This document shows positions 17,368 through 28,648 of a stretch of 64,000 bases of DNA, piece by piece. The notes under the pieces were generated by a model that saw nothing but the letters and a program-made list of their open reading frames with translations, made no database searches and had not been told where the DNA came from. The position numbers and the translations under genes were made by a program. The DNA is from UBA5239 sp031548025 (GTDB lineage Bacteria; Verrucomicrobiota; Lentisphaeria; Victivallales; Victivallaceae). The DNA lies in contig JAVBRM010000005.1 of NCBI GenBank assembly GCA_031548025.1, forward strand, positions 1-64,000, read 5' to 3'. How positions within the stretch are numbered: position 1 is the first letter of the stretch; every line of letters starts with the position of its first letter.

Positions 17368-19917
17368 ATGAAGAAATCGACGGCAATTGTTTTAATGTCA
17401 ATCGCGTTGTGCGGCTGGACAGCCGATGTTATTATCGGAGTAAATGGCCGCACCAAGCATCAAATAGTGATCCCCGACGGATTTGCCGATGAAATTGCGA
17501 AGGAAAGTGTGACCCGGGCAGCCAAGCTGATGCAGGAGATCTTTGCCGAAAGTTCTCTGAAGATGGAAATCGTTCCGGAATCGAGCGTAAAAGCGGATTT
17601 GAACGGTATTTATCTGGGGGGCACCAAGTTTGCCGCCGCCAACGGCGTTGACGTCACTAAATTGGAGGGTTGGGAGCATGTTCATAAAGCGGTCGGCAAA
17701 AATATCATCATCGCCGGCAATGACCGCGCCAATCAGCTCAAAGGAGATGACGCGGTAGCCAGATACGTCCGGCAGATCCCTTACATGGTGACTTTGCACA
17801 GCACCGCCGAATTTCTCTACCGTTACGCAGGAGCACGCTTTCTGAAACCGGGAAAAATCGGCGGCGAGGTGATACCAAAGACCATGGTGCGGGTTCCGGA
17901 CAATCTGAATGACAAGCGGAAACCGTTTTTCCGGGAGCACGACTGGAACAACAGAAGCGGCGATATCTTCAATATTGCCAATCACGCCATCGGTTTCCAG
18001 CGTATCTGGTCGAGATGGGGACATCAACACCCCTTTGCGGTACCCAAGAATAAATACGGCAAAAGCAATCCCGAATATTTCGTCCAGCTCGGTGAAATCC
18101 GCAATCCGTCCAGCGGTCATCTCTGTTTGTCCAACAAAGCGGTGCAGGAGTTGATTTACAAGCATCTGCTCGAACGTTTGGACGAGGGGTATGATATTGT
18201 TGAACTTGGGCATGGGGACGGTTACATTCCATGCGGCTGCAAGGAGTGTTATAATATGTACGGTATCAAGCCGACCTCCACCCCGGGAGACGGCATCCGT
18301 TGGTACAAGGACCCGGCCTGGGGCGAAAAGTTATGGATCATGCACCGTGATATGGCGGAACGGATGATGAAAGATCGTCCCGGTAAAAAAGTGATGATTT
18401 CTTCTTATTATACAACTGCGGCGCCTCCTCGAACTTTCGGGGAATTTCCGGAAAACACCATTATTGAAATGATGACTTCCACGCAGAAAAATTTCAAGGA
18501 ATGGGAAAAAATCAAGGTCCCCGGCGGTTATAGTGTTTATCTCTACTCCTGGGGGAATTTTCATACGCCGGGATTGACGCCTTTGAATACAGTCGGATAT
18601 TTCGATAAGGAGAGCCGGCTCTTCGTTGAGAAAAACGCGCGGATTTCCCAGATGAACGGACTACCGTTTCAGTATGGGCTGGAAGGCCCCAATATTTACG
18701 TCTATCTGCGGTTGGGGGTCGATCCGGCAGATAAAACGGCACCGGAACTATACAACGAATATCTGGAGGCGGCTTTCCGGGAAGCCGAAACACCGATGCG
18801 GCGCTTTTTCAACCGACTTCAAAATGCCGTGGCACTGTGGATGGTAAACAAGGAGTTCATCCTGACGCACGGACGCGACACAATGCAGATACTGAGCATG
18901 ATATATACGCCCGGTTTGATGAATGCCCTGGAGGAAGACTTGACGCGCGCCGAGAAAACCGCACAGAATCAGAAAGTCAAGGAACGTCTGCTGACTGTCC
19001 GAGGCGAATTCGACTATCTGAAACACATCGTCAATGTGCTCTATGCCTACCACAATTACAACCTGCAGTCGAATGACGCCTCTTTCCGGTACTTGCTGGA
19101 CAGCGTGGAGGCCCGCAATAAACATATCGACGAATTTATGGCCCGCAGGGGAACTTCGTATAATCCGTCATATCTTGAGCATAGGCATTTTCAATGGTGC
19201 GGTACGAATCAGCTGAACAAAGCACCGTTTAACTGGGATGTCGAAAAAATGCGCCAAGAGGGAACCACCGGTTTGAAGGACAAAACGATGAAGGCGGTTC
19301 CGGCAAAAACCGTTCCCAAGCTTGATTCTCCGGAATGGGAGCGCGTGGAAGCGCAGAAGCTCGACAAAGTGCGTGGAGCCAATGAAGAGCTGCGTGCGGA
19401 AACCACCTTTAAAATTCTTTATGACAAAGAGAACTTGTATATCCGGGTCAGCGGGACTCAAGAACCGGAACGGATGAACTTCAAGTCGCGCGGACGCGAC
19501 GCTGAAATCTGGCTGGCCGAATCAATCGTCATCAATATCTCGCCCAAAGCGGACAAAAGCCAATATTATTATTTCACCTACGAGCCGGTAGCGAATTCCT
19601 ATGCCGACGCGGAACACGGATTCATCACCGATACTTTCGATCCGCGTTACGGTTGGAACGACTGGAATTGGAACGGAGAATGGCGCTATAAAAACAAGCT
19701 GGACGCCAAGAACGGACGGTGGGAATCAATGGCGATTATTCCGTTTAAAACCATCAAGGCGGAAGCGCCGAAGTCCGGGACAGTCTGGAATTTCAACATC
19801 GGACGCGTGCATTTTTACGGAAATACTCCAAAAGATTGTGAACTGTCGGTTTGGAATAGTATTCTGAATCCCTCTCAGGTTCCCGGCGACGGGAGTTTTG
19901 GAGAATTGAACTTCTAA
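17368..19917 (+). CDS. Exported DUF4838 protein with a CBM9-like C-terminal domain
   Basis: 849 aa. A signal peptide (1-~19) is followed by a GH20-type N-terminal alpha/beta region (~40-165, with EFLYRYAGARFLKPG) and a DUF4838 TIM-barrel-like domain (~180-480, with CGCKECYNMYG and LEGPNIYVYLRLGVDP). Residues ~650-849 look like a CBM9-type beta sandwich (TTFKILYDKENLYIRVSGTQ, FNIGRVHFYG). DUF4838 proteins occur in polysaccharide-use loci and are thought to act on glycosaminoglycan-like or mucin-like sugars. No catalytic residues can be assigned. AAGGA upstream is the ribosome-binding site. It is the third gene of the LacI module. Confidence 0.85.
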   Translation: MKKSTAIVLMSIALCGWTADVIIGVNGRTKHQIVIPDGFADEIAKESVTRAAKLMQEIFAESSLKMEIVPESSVKADLNGIYLGGTKFAAANGVDVTKLEGWEHVHKAVGKNIIIAGNDRANQLKGDDAVARYVRQIPYMVTLHSTAEFLYRYAGARFLKPGKIGGEVIPKTMVRVPDNLNDKRKPFFREHDWNNRSGDIFNIANHAIGFQRIWSRWGHQHPFAVPKNKYGKSNPEYFVQLGEIRNPSSGHLCLSNKAVQELIYKHLLERLDEGYDIVELGHGDGYIPCGCKECYNMYGIKPTSTPGDGIRWYKDPAWGEKLWIMHRDMAERMMKDRPGKKVMISSYYTTAAPPRTFGEFPENTIIEMMTSTQKNFKEWEKIKVPGGYSVYLYSWGNFHTPGLTPLNTVGYFDKESRLFVEKNARISQMNGLPFQYGLEGPNIYVYLRLGVDPADKTAPELYNEYLEAAFREAETPMRRFFNRLQNAVALWMVNKEFILTHGRDTMQILSMIYTPGLMNALEEDLTRAEKTAQNQKVKERLLTVRGEFDYLKHIVNVLYAYHNYNLQSNDASFRYLLDSVEARNKHIDEFMARRGTSYNPSYLEHRHFQWCGTNQLNKAPFNWDVEKMRQEGTTGLKDKTMKAVPAKTVPKLDSPEWERVEAQKLDKVRGANEELRAETTFKILYDKENLYIRVSGTQEPERMNFKSRGRDAEIWLAESIVINISPKADKSQYYYFTYEPVANSYADAEHGFITDTFDPRYGWNDWNWNGEWRYKNKLDAKNGRWESMAIIPFKTIKAEAPKSGTVWNFNIGRVHFYGNTPKDCELSVWNSILNPSQVPGDGSFGELNF

Positions 19918-19933
19918 CCTAAGGAATGCAAAA

Positions 19934-20797
19934 ATGATCAAAGTAATTGTCACTGTAATCGTACTGTCTGGCATGTATTCAATGTACGGTATTAACTGGG
20001 GAATCTATCAAAACGCTCAGAATCTGGCCAAGGAAAAACGGTTCGACGAAGCGATTGCCCTATATGAAAAGGCCGCCGCCGAAACCAATGACGAAAAAGA
20101 CAACGCCCAATATCTGCAGTGGGCTGTCAACGTCGCCCAATCGGCAAAAAACCCGGAGAAGGCCAGGGAATTGGCCGACAAAGTCAAAAATGCCGAACGC
20201 CGCAGTATGATGCAGATGCGGTTGATGAAGCCGAAAGAAGTTATAAATACTTTTAAAGATACCGATTTCCTGCAATGGCCCGAGGATATCCGGGCTGAAC
20301 CCTACCGGACGCGCGGCAGGGCTTACGAACAAATGAAGAAATATCAGGAAGCCCTGGCGGATTACCGGAAGGCCCTGGAAACGCCCGGCGGCGGAGTCTC
20401 GGTCAAAGGCTGGACAGCGCATGACGCCGGTATGATTTATCTGATACAGATGAAAGACGAAGCCGAAGCGGAGAAGATGTTCCGTCAGGCTCTGACGGTC
20501 AGTCCGGCGTTTTACGCCTGGCGAAGCCAGTCGCTGATCAAATTGGGCGAATTGCTGGTCAAACAGAAACGTGCGGAAGAAGCCGTAAAGATTTATAGCG
20601 AGCAGAATTTTCCCAAGGACGGTAGTCCAATCTGGATAGTGGCTTGGGCCAGAGCCTATGCGCAAGTACTGTCGGCGGCCGGCGATAATGTCAAAGCGAT
20701 GGAGCAATTGGAGATTGCCTTGAAAAGCGCCTCCGGTGAAAATCAGAAAAAGGAAATTCAAAAGAGCATCGACGCTTTATCCGACAAATTGTTGTGA
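19934..20797 (+). CDS. Exported TPR-repeat protein
   Basis: 287 aa with a signal-like N terminus (MIKVIVTVIVLSGMYSMYG). TPR-like repeats include AKEKRFDEAIALYEKAA (~30-46), YEQMKKYQEALADYRKAL (~133-150) and KDEAEAEKMFRQALTVSP (~175-192). It lies 16 bases after the DUF4838 gene, with AAGGA upstream, so it is the last gene of this module. It may be a scaffold for the exported enzyme; no specific function is visible. Confidence 0.75.
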   Translation: MIKVIVTVIVLSGMYSMYGINWGIYQNAQNLAKEKRFDEAIALYEKAAAETNDEKDNAQYLQWAVNVAQSAKNPEKARELADKVKNAERRSMMQMRLMKPKEVINTFKDTDFLQWPEDIRAEPYRTRGRAYEQMKKYQEALADYRKALETPGGGVSVKGWTAHDAGMIYLIQMKDEAEAEKMFRQALTVSPAFYAWRSQSLIKLGELLVKQKRAEEAVKIYSEQNFPKDGSPIWIVAWARAYAQVLSAAGDNVKAMEQLEIALKSASGENQKKEIQKSIDALSDKLL

Positions 20798-20825
20798 ATC
20801 TACTTGAGGCTGGCTGTTTTACAGC

Positions 20826-20854
20826 TTGTATCTTGATGTTTTCGGTGTTATATT
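20826..20854 (+). promoter_or_regulatory. Probable promoter of the DEAD-box helicase
   Basis: TTGTAT at 20826-20831 and TATATT at 20849-20854 with a 17-bp spacer. The start site would be near 20861, leaving a leader of about 97 nt, which is common for cold-responsive helicase genes. Moderate match only. Confidence 0.45.
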
Positions 20855-20957
20855 ATAAGCTTTAACCATGTCACCATACTGACTCCCGATACCGATTTGC
20901 TGAATCCTTCAGTCGCCTTCTGGAAAATCAGAGAATGACACTTATCAAGGATTTAAT

Positions 20958-22928
<1,971 letters not shown>

Positions 22929-22938
22929 CCCCATCCGA

Positions 22939-22980
22939 CCTGCCCGCCCGCCATAGCTTCAGCGAAGGCGGGTCCGCAGG
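22939..22980. repeat. REP-like palindrome between convergent genes
   Basis: Nested inverted repeat: outer CCTGC/GCAGG and inner CCCGCC (22947-22952)/GGCGGG (22967-22972) around ATAGCTTCAGCGAA. It covers the end of the minus-strand gene, forming its last codons, and lies 11 bases after the helicase stop. I recall similar CCGCCATAGC...GCGAAGGCGG units as dispersed palindromes in unrelated genomes, but could not check. It may act as a two-way transcription stop. Confidence 0.5.
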
Positions 22981-24893
22981 ATAAAGTATTTATACTGCTC
23001 CGGGATCAGTCGGGTTTCGCCATGATATTCCGCGGTACCTTCATCCGGCGGAAAGTAAAGTGTGCCGGAAGCGGCGAACTGGAACGGTTGTTCAGGATGA
23101 TGCCGCCGGATGTTTTTGACAATCCGGTTTTCGGCGAGGTTGCCTCTTTTCGGGGCGCGCAATTTTTCCAGTTCTTCATCGATGATCACATCAAAATCCT
23201 TGGCGAAAAAATGGATATTCTCGCTGCCGTCGGGATTGCGGAAGCGCCGCATATACCACCCCTCCGGCGCTTCGCCGGCAAACGGCAGCCAAAGCAGGCA
23301 GCCCTCCCCCGCGCGACAGGGGTTGTAATGGAAATTCGGGGAAATTTCGCGCCAGACGGCTTCACCCGCGACTCGTAGCAACGGCTCCATGACAGCATAC
23401 GGGTCCTGCGGAAATTCACCCGGACGTGGGGTGTATTCGACCGTGAATTCAGCGAACATCAGCGCTGGACGGTTGTTTTCATCGCGCACCGCCAAGGGAC
23501 CGCTGGCAATCACCATGCCGCCGGCGGCGCGGAATTGTTCCAGCTTGCGGCGCTCGCTTTCGCTCATGCATACGACGGACGGAACGAAAAGATACCGGTA
23601 TCCGCTGTCCGGTTCCGGAACTTTGAGGACGACATCAAAATCTACGCCTGCCGTGAAAAGCGCCCGGCAAGTCTGAACAAAATCGGCGGAGTAATCAGCG
23701 GCCGCACCGCCGTGGTTATCGCGGGTGACGCGAGAAAACAGCAATGCGACCAGCGGACGGTGTTCGCCGCCGAATAATTCCGGATGACGTTTTTCAAACG
23801 AGTAATATGGGCCGATCAATTCCGGCTGATCCGGCATTTTCGCCAGGTCGGAATCACGCATCCGGAGGCGGTTTTTGTGGGTGGAAAACCAGGTATCCGA
23901 TCCAAGGAATTTGTTAAATCCCCAGATCATTGCCGCCGAATCCGGCGAGAACCCATAAGCCAATCCCAGGCACGGCGCCTGAATCTCCCGGGCTATCGCC
24001 AGATGATGAAGCTGTGGAGCAATCATCGAAGCAAGATTTTCACCGCCCATTTCGATCATCACGATATTGGCGGTTTTGCCGAATTCCTCATAGGTCATAG
24101 CACAGGCATTGGCGACCGTACCGGTACTGGCACTACAGCAGTTCAGCAGCGGGAACCCTGGCGGCAAAGCGTCGCGGACGCGCTGTTGAAACTCATGTAC
24201 CGAATTATAACGCATAGCGACCCAGGCCCGGAAATCTTCATTTTCATAGTTACCCCAGAATGAAGTATCGGTGGACGGCGGCAGCTCGCGTCCGAACTTC
24301 TCCCGGCAGTAACGGCATCCGCAAGCATTGAAACGGTCAAAGAAAATCGAGTCGTCACACATCAGGCCGTCGAGCGGTACCTCCCGAAGCAGTTTTTTCA
24401 GGTAAAGCACATATTCATTGACGAAATCGGGGTGGTTGAAACAGAATTGCTCGGCACTGTATTTTTGCAGAAAAACCGGTTTGCCGGTGGTTATCTGGAT
24501 CATGCGCCAGTCGTTGAGCAAATGACCGTGAACACGCCATTCGGCGGCGGCCTCCACCGAAGGATGGAACTGTACGTGATGGCGGTTCTGGCGGAATTCC
24601 GCCGGGTCGAAATCATCGTAAATGCGATGCGCCAATGTCGATGAATGATGATCGAAAAAGCGGATACCGCGCCGATGAAGCTCCTCCGCCACAAAAGCTT
24701 GATAACTGTGCAGCCGTTCCCACAGCGGCAGATAATCCCAGCGGAAGTGTGCGCCGAAAAACATCACCGCGTTGACGTCGGCTCCGGCCATTTCGTCGGC
24801 GCGACGGCAGACTTTTTCTTCCAGTTCCGGACGCGGCCATTCGAGGTCTTCCCACGCGAGCCACCAACTTGTCATGCGAATGCTTTGTTCCAT
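22959..24893 (-). CDS. Glycoside-hydrolase-like protein (beta-galactosidase/GH42-type architecture)
   Basis: 644 aa, no signal peptide with the chosen start. The N-terminal half has a TIM-barrel pattern: MFFGAHFRWDYLPLW, RGIRFFDHHSSTLAH and the metal-type cysteine cluster CGCRYCREKFGRE seen in GH42-like barrels; ANIVMIEMGGEN could hold a catalytic Glu. Residues ~400-500 resemble the beta-galactosidase trimerisation domain (ALLFSRVTRDNHGG, FVPSVVCMSESERRKLEQFRAAGGMVIASG). The start at 24893 leaves two bases after the pseudopilin stop; an upstream extension would overlap that gene. It is the last gene of a three-gene minus operon. Substrate unknown. Confidence 0.7.
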   Translation of the reverse strand: MEQSIRMTSWWLAWEDLEWPRPELEEKVCRRADEMAGADVNAVMFFGAHFRWDYLPLWERLHSYQAFVAEELHRRGIRFFDHHSSTLAHRIYDDFDPAEFRQNRHHVQFHPSVEAAAEWRVHGHLLNDWRMIQITTGKPVFLQKYSAEQFCFNHPDFVNEYVLYLKKLLREVPLDGLMCDDSIFFDRFNACGCRYCREKFGRELPPSTDTSFWGNYENEDFRAWVAMRYNSVHEFQQRVRDALPPGFPLLNCCSASTGTVANACAMTYEEFGKTANIVMIEMGGENLASMIAPQLHHLAIAREIQAPCLGLAYGFSPDSAAMIWGFNKFLGSDTWFSTHKNRLRMRDSDLAKMPDQPELIGPYYSFEKRHPELFGGEHRPLVALLFSRVTRDNHGGAAADYSADFVQTCRALFTAGVDFDVVLKVPEPDSGYRYLFVPSVVCMSESERRKLEQFRAAGGMVIASGPLAVRDENNRPALMFAEFTVEYTPRPGEFPQDPYAVMEPLLRVAGEAVWREISPNFHYNPCRAGEGCLLWLPFAGEAPEGWYMRRFRNPDGSENIHFFAKDFDVIIDEELEKLRAPKRGNLAENRIVKNIRRHHPEQPFQFAASGTLYFPPDEGTAEYHGETRLIPEQYKYFILRTRLR

Positions 24894-24895
24894 TT

Positions 24896-25600
24896 TCAAT
24901 ACCAATATTTTTTGAATTGCGTATAACTTCCGGGGCAGCCGCCGCGGAAAAGGCTTGATACGGACGGGTCTGTAAAGTAAACAACTTTGGCGGATTCCAC
25001 ATGCCCGTCCCAACAACCAACATTATCATACCCGGCATGAGCGTCAAAGGCATGACCGTATTGTTTGTCGCCATAAACGCGGGCTTCGCGGAAACCATAT
25101 CCGCCTTGAGCAAAATCCTCATCGCCATCGATAAAGAGCAGAGTCGATGAAGTATTCTTATACCGATCACTACCGATGTTGTGCGATTGCTGTGTGAACG
25201 GATGGAAATTGAACTTGTAAGTGGCGTAGCCGGCCAGAAGCGGGGCACGCGGCTTGACCGACGGACAGTCATAAACGGTTTTTCCTTTGGCGCCTTTTAA
25301 AAAACTCTGGATATCGCTGAAATGCCGGATATGCTTATAACCCAGATATGGCGCGATATAAGACATCCACAAAAGCCGCGTCGTGGTATTATTGTAAAAC
25401 TGCTGTCCATTCGGCACCACCACCCCGTATTCATCGACATAAAGCCAATAGGCCTGGCCGAGCTGCTTGATATTGGACACGCAGTGACTCCGCCGCGCGG
25501 TTTCCCGCGCCTTACCCAAAGCCGGCAGCAGCATGGCCGCCAGAACCGCGATGATTCCGATCACTACCAGGAGTTCGATAAGTGTAAAATTCCTTCGCAT
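24896..25600 (-). CDS. Pseudopilin (type II secretion-like N terminus)
   Basis: 234 aa. MRRNFTLIELLVVIGIIAVL is the pilin helix with Glu+5 and Asn, not Gly, at -1. Leader of only four residues. The C-terminal part includes CVSNIKQLGQAYWLYVDEYG, CPSV and HAFDAHAGYDNVGCWDGHVES, a DUF1559-like H...DGH block. It lies between two glycoside-hydrolase-like genes, 12 bases after the first and 2 before the second. Confidence 0.85.
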   Translation of the reverse strand: MRRNFTLIELLVVIGIIAVLAAMLLPALGKARETARRSHCVSNIKQLGQAYWLYVDEYGVVVPNGQQFYNNTTTRLLWMSYIAPYLGYKHIRHFSDIQSFLKGAKGKTVYDCPSVKPRAPLLAGYATYKFNFHPFTQQSHNIGSDRYKNTSSTLLFIDGDEDFAQGGYGFREARVYGDKQYGHAFDAHAGYDNVGCWDGHVESAKVVYFTDPSVSSLFRGGCPGSYTQFKKYWY

Positions 25601-25612
25601 ATTTTTTCTCCT

Positions 25613-28537
25613 TTATTGCAGTTGAAAATTCCAGTATTCTTTTCCGGTTTCAATCCGGTGCTCGCGTAACAGTCCGGCAAAGAATTCATCCCACGGCGAC
25701 TTTTCCACTCCCAAACGGGAATTACCGAAAGGTTGTGCGGCAAAGTACCAGACCGTCCCCTGCCCCACCTGACGCCGAAAACCTGACGCCGAACCATCCG
25801 GGTAGCGGGCCACGGTTTCCGCTCCTTCCGGCGGCGCAATCCGGTAGGCTTCCACCTGGCCGGAATTGCGCATGTTCAGCCTTTCTGCAAGCGGCAGTTC
25901 GGTGTTTTCCTTCAAGCCCATGGCGGAACCGGCCAACAGTTTAGCGGCCTTGAGTTTTTCGCCGGGGACCGCGCCGATAAGTTCATTACGTAATGCCGTC
26001 GCCTTCTTGCCGTCCGCCGTGAACATGCACGCCTGTGGGTCCAGGATCACGGCGGTACCTCCATTACGGACAAATTCAATCACGCGGCGCGCGGTCACCT
26101 CATCGACATAAGTAAATGCCGGGATAAAAAGCAGTTTGCAGGACGCCAATTCTTTTTCATTGCGATCGATCATGGTGTTGCCGATGATGCGGAAGTCCGC
26201 GCCAAGCTTTTCACCGAGAATCGCGTAAACGCTGTACGTCCGGTGGGCCCCCTTGTCAAAATGTCCCCAGGCGTCAACATACGAAAACAGGATGCCGACC
26301 GGACATTCGCGGGGCAGCGCCAACGGCTGCATTCGGGTGATTTTTTTAGAAATCTCGAGCGATTCGCCGTAAATCTCCGGACTGCGGCCGCCATAGAAAT
26401 TGATACTGGTCGCGCCGTTTTTCAGCGCTTGGGCGGTCCATTCGCGCATATTTTCCAGAGTCGGCGCGCGACCGTTGTATTTAAAGGCCTGGATATAGAC
26501 ATAAGTCGGTTTACCGCCGGACATGTCATGAAACATTTTTGTGGAGAATCCGGTATGATACAGGGCTCGTTCACGCGAATACCTGGCCAGCGTCGCGGTC
26601 GGATACGGGTCCACACTTACCCAATCGGCATGATCGGAGACACGCACCATGTCTTCATTGGCATGAAACCCCGAGACCGTATTGATCACGATCGGCATGA
26701 AAGGTACATCAGGAAAGTGCTTTTTCACCACCTCCCGTCCGCCGGCCATGGCTGCGTCAAGGCGATCGTTCCACCAGCGCATGGTGGCGATCTTGCGAAA
26801 AGGCATATCCGCGCCGGAGTTGTCCGCGAGCATGTCGCAGAGCCCGTAACCGTAACGCCCGGCGATCTCGTGGTCCAGTTCGGCCAGAACTTCCTTACGG
26901 GCGGGGTTGTGGGAAATGCTGAAAACACTTTCCAGATTATTCGAAGGCTCGTCATAACCGCGAATCAAACGTACATGCGGAATAACCCAGGCATTGTCCC
27001 GAATATAGCTATCGAACCAGGACACCACCTCAGCCTGCCCTCGTGGATCGGCGATATTGACCGAGTTGCGTATTTTATCATAAGCATATTTCGCGCCGTT
27101 CTCAAGTGCTTTGCGGTCCTGACCGGTATTGTGCAATGTCAGAATCAACCCGAAATGATATTTTTCGATCAGCGCCAACAGTTCCCCCCGTCCGCCAACC
27201 AACGCCGGAGCCCATGGCAAGACCAGTGAAGCGGAGATTCCGGCCTCCGTCAGCTCGCCAAGCATAGCCTGGATTTTTTCCGACTCCTTCTCTTTCGACT
27301 TGGCGACAGCCTCGACCGCCCCGGTCATTCCGAAAGTCGTATAACGCCCCTCACGGCGGGGAAGTTTGGCCGGATCGCACGGCTTGCGCTCAACCAGCAG
27401 CGGGTCAGCCTGAATAACCTCGCGGTAACGAACCAGTTCCGCCGAATCCTTGTCGAAGGTCAATGTCGCAAATTTTTCCACATTTTTGAACAAGCCGTCG
27501 AAACAATTGAAATGACTGATTTCCACCGGCGAAGTCCTGGAGCCGCGCACGATATTGATCCGCCAGATGCTGCCGGGGCGCGGCGCCTCGCCCAGATCGC
27601 TGAACGGTACGGCAAAATCCGCCGTCCACCCTTTGGAACCAATCGAAGCGGCGCCGCGCCAGGAACCGTTCCACGCGCTGTCAACACTGTAGGGATCGCC
27701 CGGTACTTTGATATACATTCTGCCGTCCCAACGGGTTCCGATGGGGTTCAGGATCAACTGAAGTATATTACCGTGTTCGGGAGCGACAAAGAGCTCCACA
27801 TCGTCGTCATGATACACCGCGCCGTCAAACTTGGTTGTTTTGCAGAGCAACTTATCGGGATTCGCCTCCGCACAGAAAACCCGGATATACAGATTATCCT
27901 TGTCATAAGTAATCCGCGCCTCGGTCTGCTGAGCGGCGGGCTGGTTGCCGCCGGTAACGACGAAATCACCGATTACCTCCGCTTTGCTGAAAGCGGCGCT
28001 TTCGCTGCGTCCGTCAATCACCGGAGGCGCCGCAGCGGGCATAATCCGAAAATTGTCGGAAACTTCGCGGAGCCGGAGATCGCGGACTTCAAATATCCCG
28101 ACCGCGTCCTTGAGCCCCAGCATCTGAAACTGAATACGTTCGGATCCGGCAGGCGCGGTAAACGCCGCTCGGAATTCCGCAAATTTATCCGAAGGCTCGG
28201 CATACGGATAGCGCAACACATCCCAGTTGCTGTTTTTCTGCCCCGCCGCCCGGAAAGTGATGGTGCATTGCTGTGAAAACGCACTTCCCGGAGTCCGTTC
28301 GCGCCAGCGGTAACGGTAGGTCAGTTCATAAGTACGCCCCGGATCAACTTGACAGTAGGTATAAAATACCGCCGAACCGGCATTATTCGTCGAAATACAG
28401 TCAAACCCTTCCGCTGTACGCTTGGCTTCAAATCCTTTTTCCGCCGGCCATACCTTGGGCGCCGCCAGTTTCAGCTCAAATCCCCAACTAAACGGACAAA
28501 TCAGCACCAACAACAACCAATATATCGCTTTTTTCAT
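25613..28537 (-). CDS. Exported multidomain glycoside-hydrolase-like protein with CBM9 domain
   Basis: 974 aa. Signal peptide 1-~20 (ending SWGFE). Residues ~20-160 form a galactose-binding-like beta sandwich (TYCQVDPGRTYELTYRYRW). Residues ~170-370 are CBM9-like (PPVIDGRSESAAF, YDKDNLYIRVFCAE, DDDVELFVAP). A TIM barrel follows (~400-740; VIPHVRLIRGYDEPS has a possible acid, DWVSVDPYPTA another), and a beta-galactosidase-trimerisation-like domain (~740-960; KLLFIPAFTYVDEVTARRVIEFVRNGGTAVI). First gene of the operon; AAAGGAG ribosome-binding site; a TATAAT-like -10 on the minus strand at 28569-28574. Divergent from an AraC gene, which probably regulates it. Confidence 0.75.
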   Translation of the reverse strand: MKKAIYWLLLVLICPFSWGFELKLAAPKVWPAEKGFEAKRTAEGFDCISTNNAGSAVFYTYCQVDPGRTYELTYRYRWRERTPGSAFSQQCTITFRAAGQKNSNWDVLRYPYAEPSDKFAEFRAAFTAPAGSERIQFQMLGLKDAVGIFEVRDLRLREVSDNFRIMPAAAPPVIDGRSESAAFSKAEVIGDFVVTGGNQPAAQQTEARITYDKDNLYIRVFCAEANPDKLLCKTTKFDGAVYHDDDVELFVAPEHGNILQLILNPIGTRWDGRMYIKVPGDPYSVDSAWNGSWRGAASIGSKGWTADFAVPFSDLGEAPRPGSIWRINIVRGSRTSPVEISHFNCFDGLFKNVEKFATLTFDKDSAELVRYREVIQADPLLVERKPCDPAKLPRREGRYTTFGMTGAVEAVAKSKEKESEKIQAMLGELTEAGISASLVLPWAPALVGGRGELLALIEKYHFGLILTLHNTGQDRKALENGAKYAYDKIRNSVNIADPRGQAEVVSWFDSYIRDNAWVIPHVRLIRGYDEPSNNLESVFSISHNPARKEVLAELDHEIAGRYGYGLCDMLADNSGADMPFRKIATMRWWNDRLDAAMAGGREVVKKHFPDVPFMPIVINTVSGFHANEDMVRVSDHADWVSVDPYPTATLARYSRERALYHTGFSTKMFHDMSGGKPTYVYIQAFKYNGRAPTLENMREWTAQALKNGATSINFYGGRSPEIYGESLEISKKITRMQPLALPRECPVGILFSYVDAWGHFDKGAHRTYSVYAILGEKLGADFRIIGNTMIDRNEKELASCKLLFIPAFTYVDEVTARRVIEFVRNGGTAVILDPQACMFTADGKKATALRNELIGAVPGEKLKAAKLLAGSAMGLKENTELPLAERLNMRNSGQVEAYRIAPPEGAETVARYPDGSASGFRRQVGQGTVWYFAAQPFGNSRLGVEKSPWDEFFAGLLREHRIETGKEYWNFQLQ

Positions 28538-28648
28538 CGGTTTTCTCCTTTAAACTTGATTTGCTTATATTATACATGAATATTATATTAAATAGAATGC
28601 CTTATTTGATGCTTTATTTAAACGAAACGATGATTATGAGATAAACCG

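Noticed and set aside
26243..27229. 328-codon plus-strand frame opposite the large glycoside-hydrolase-like gene
   Set aside because: Shadow frame without ribosome-binding site or recognised motifs.
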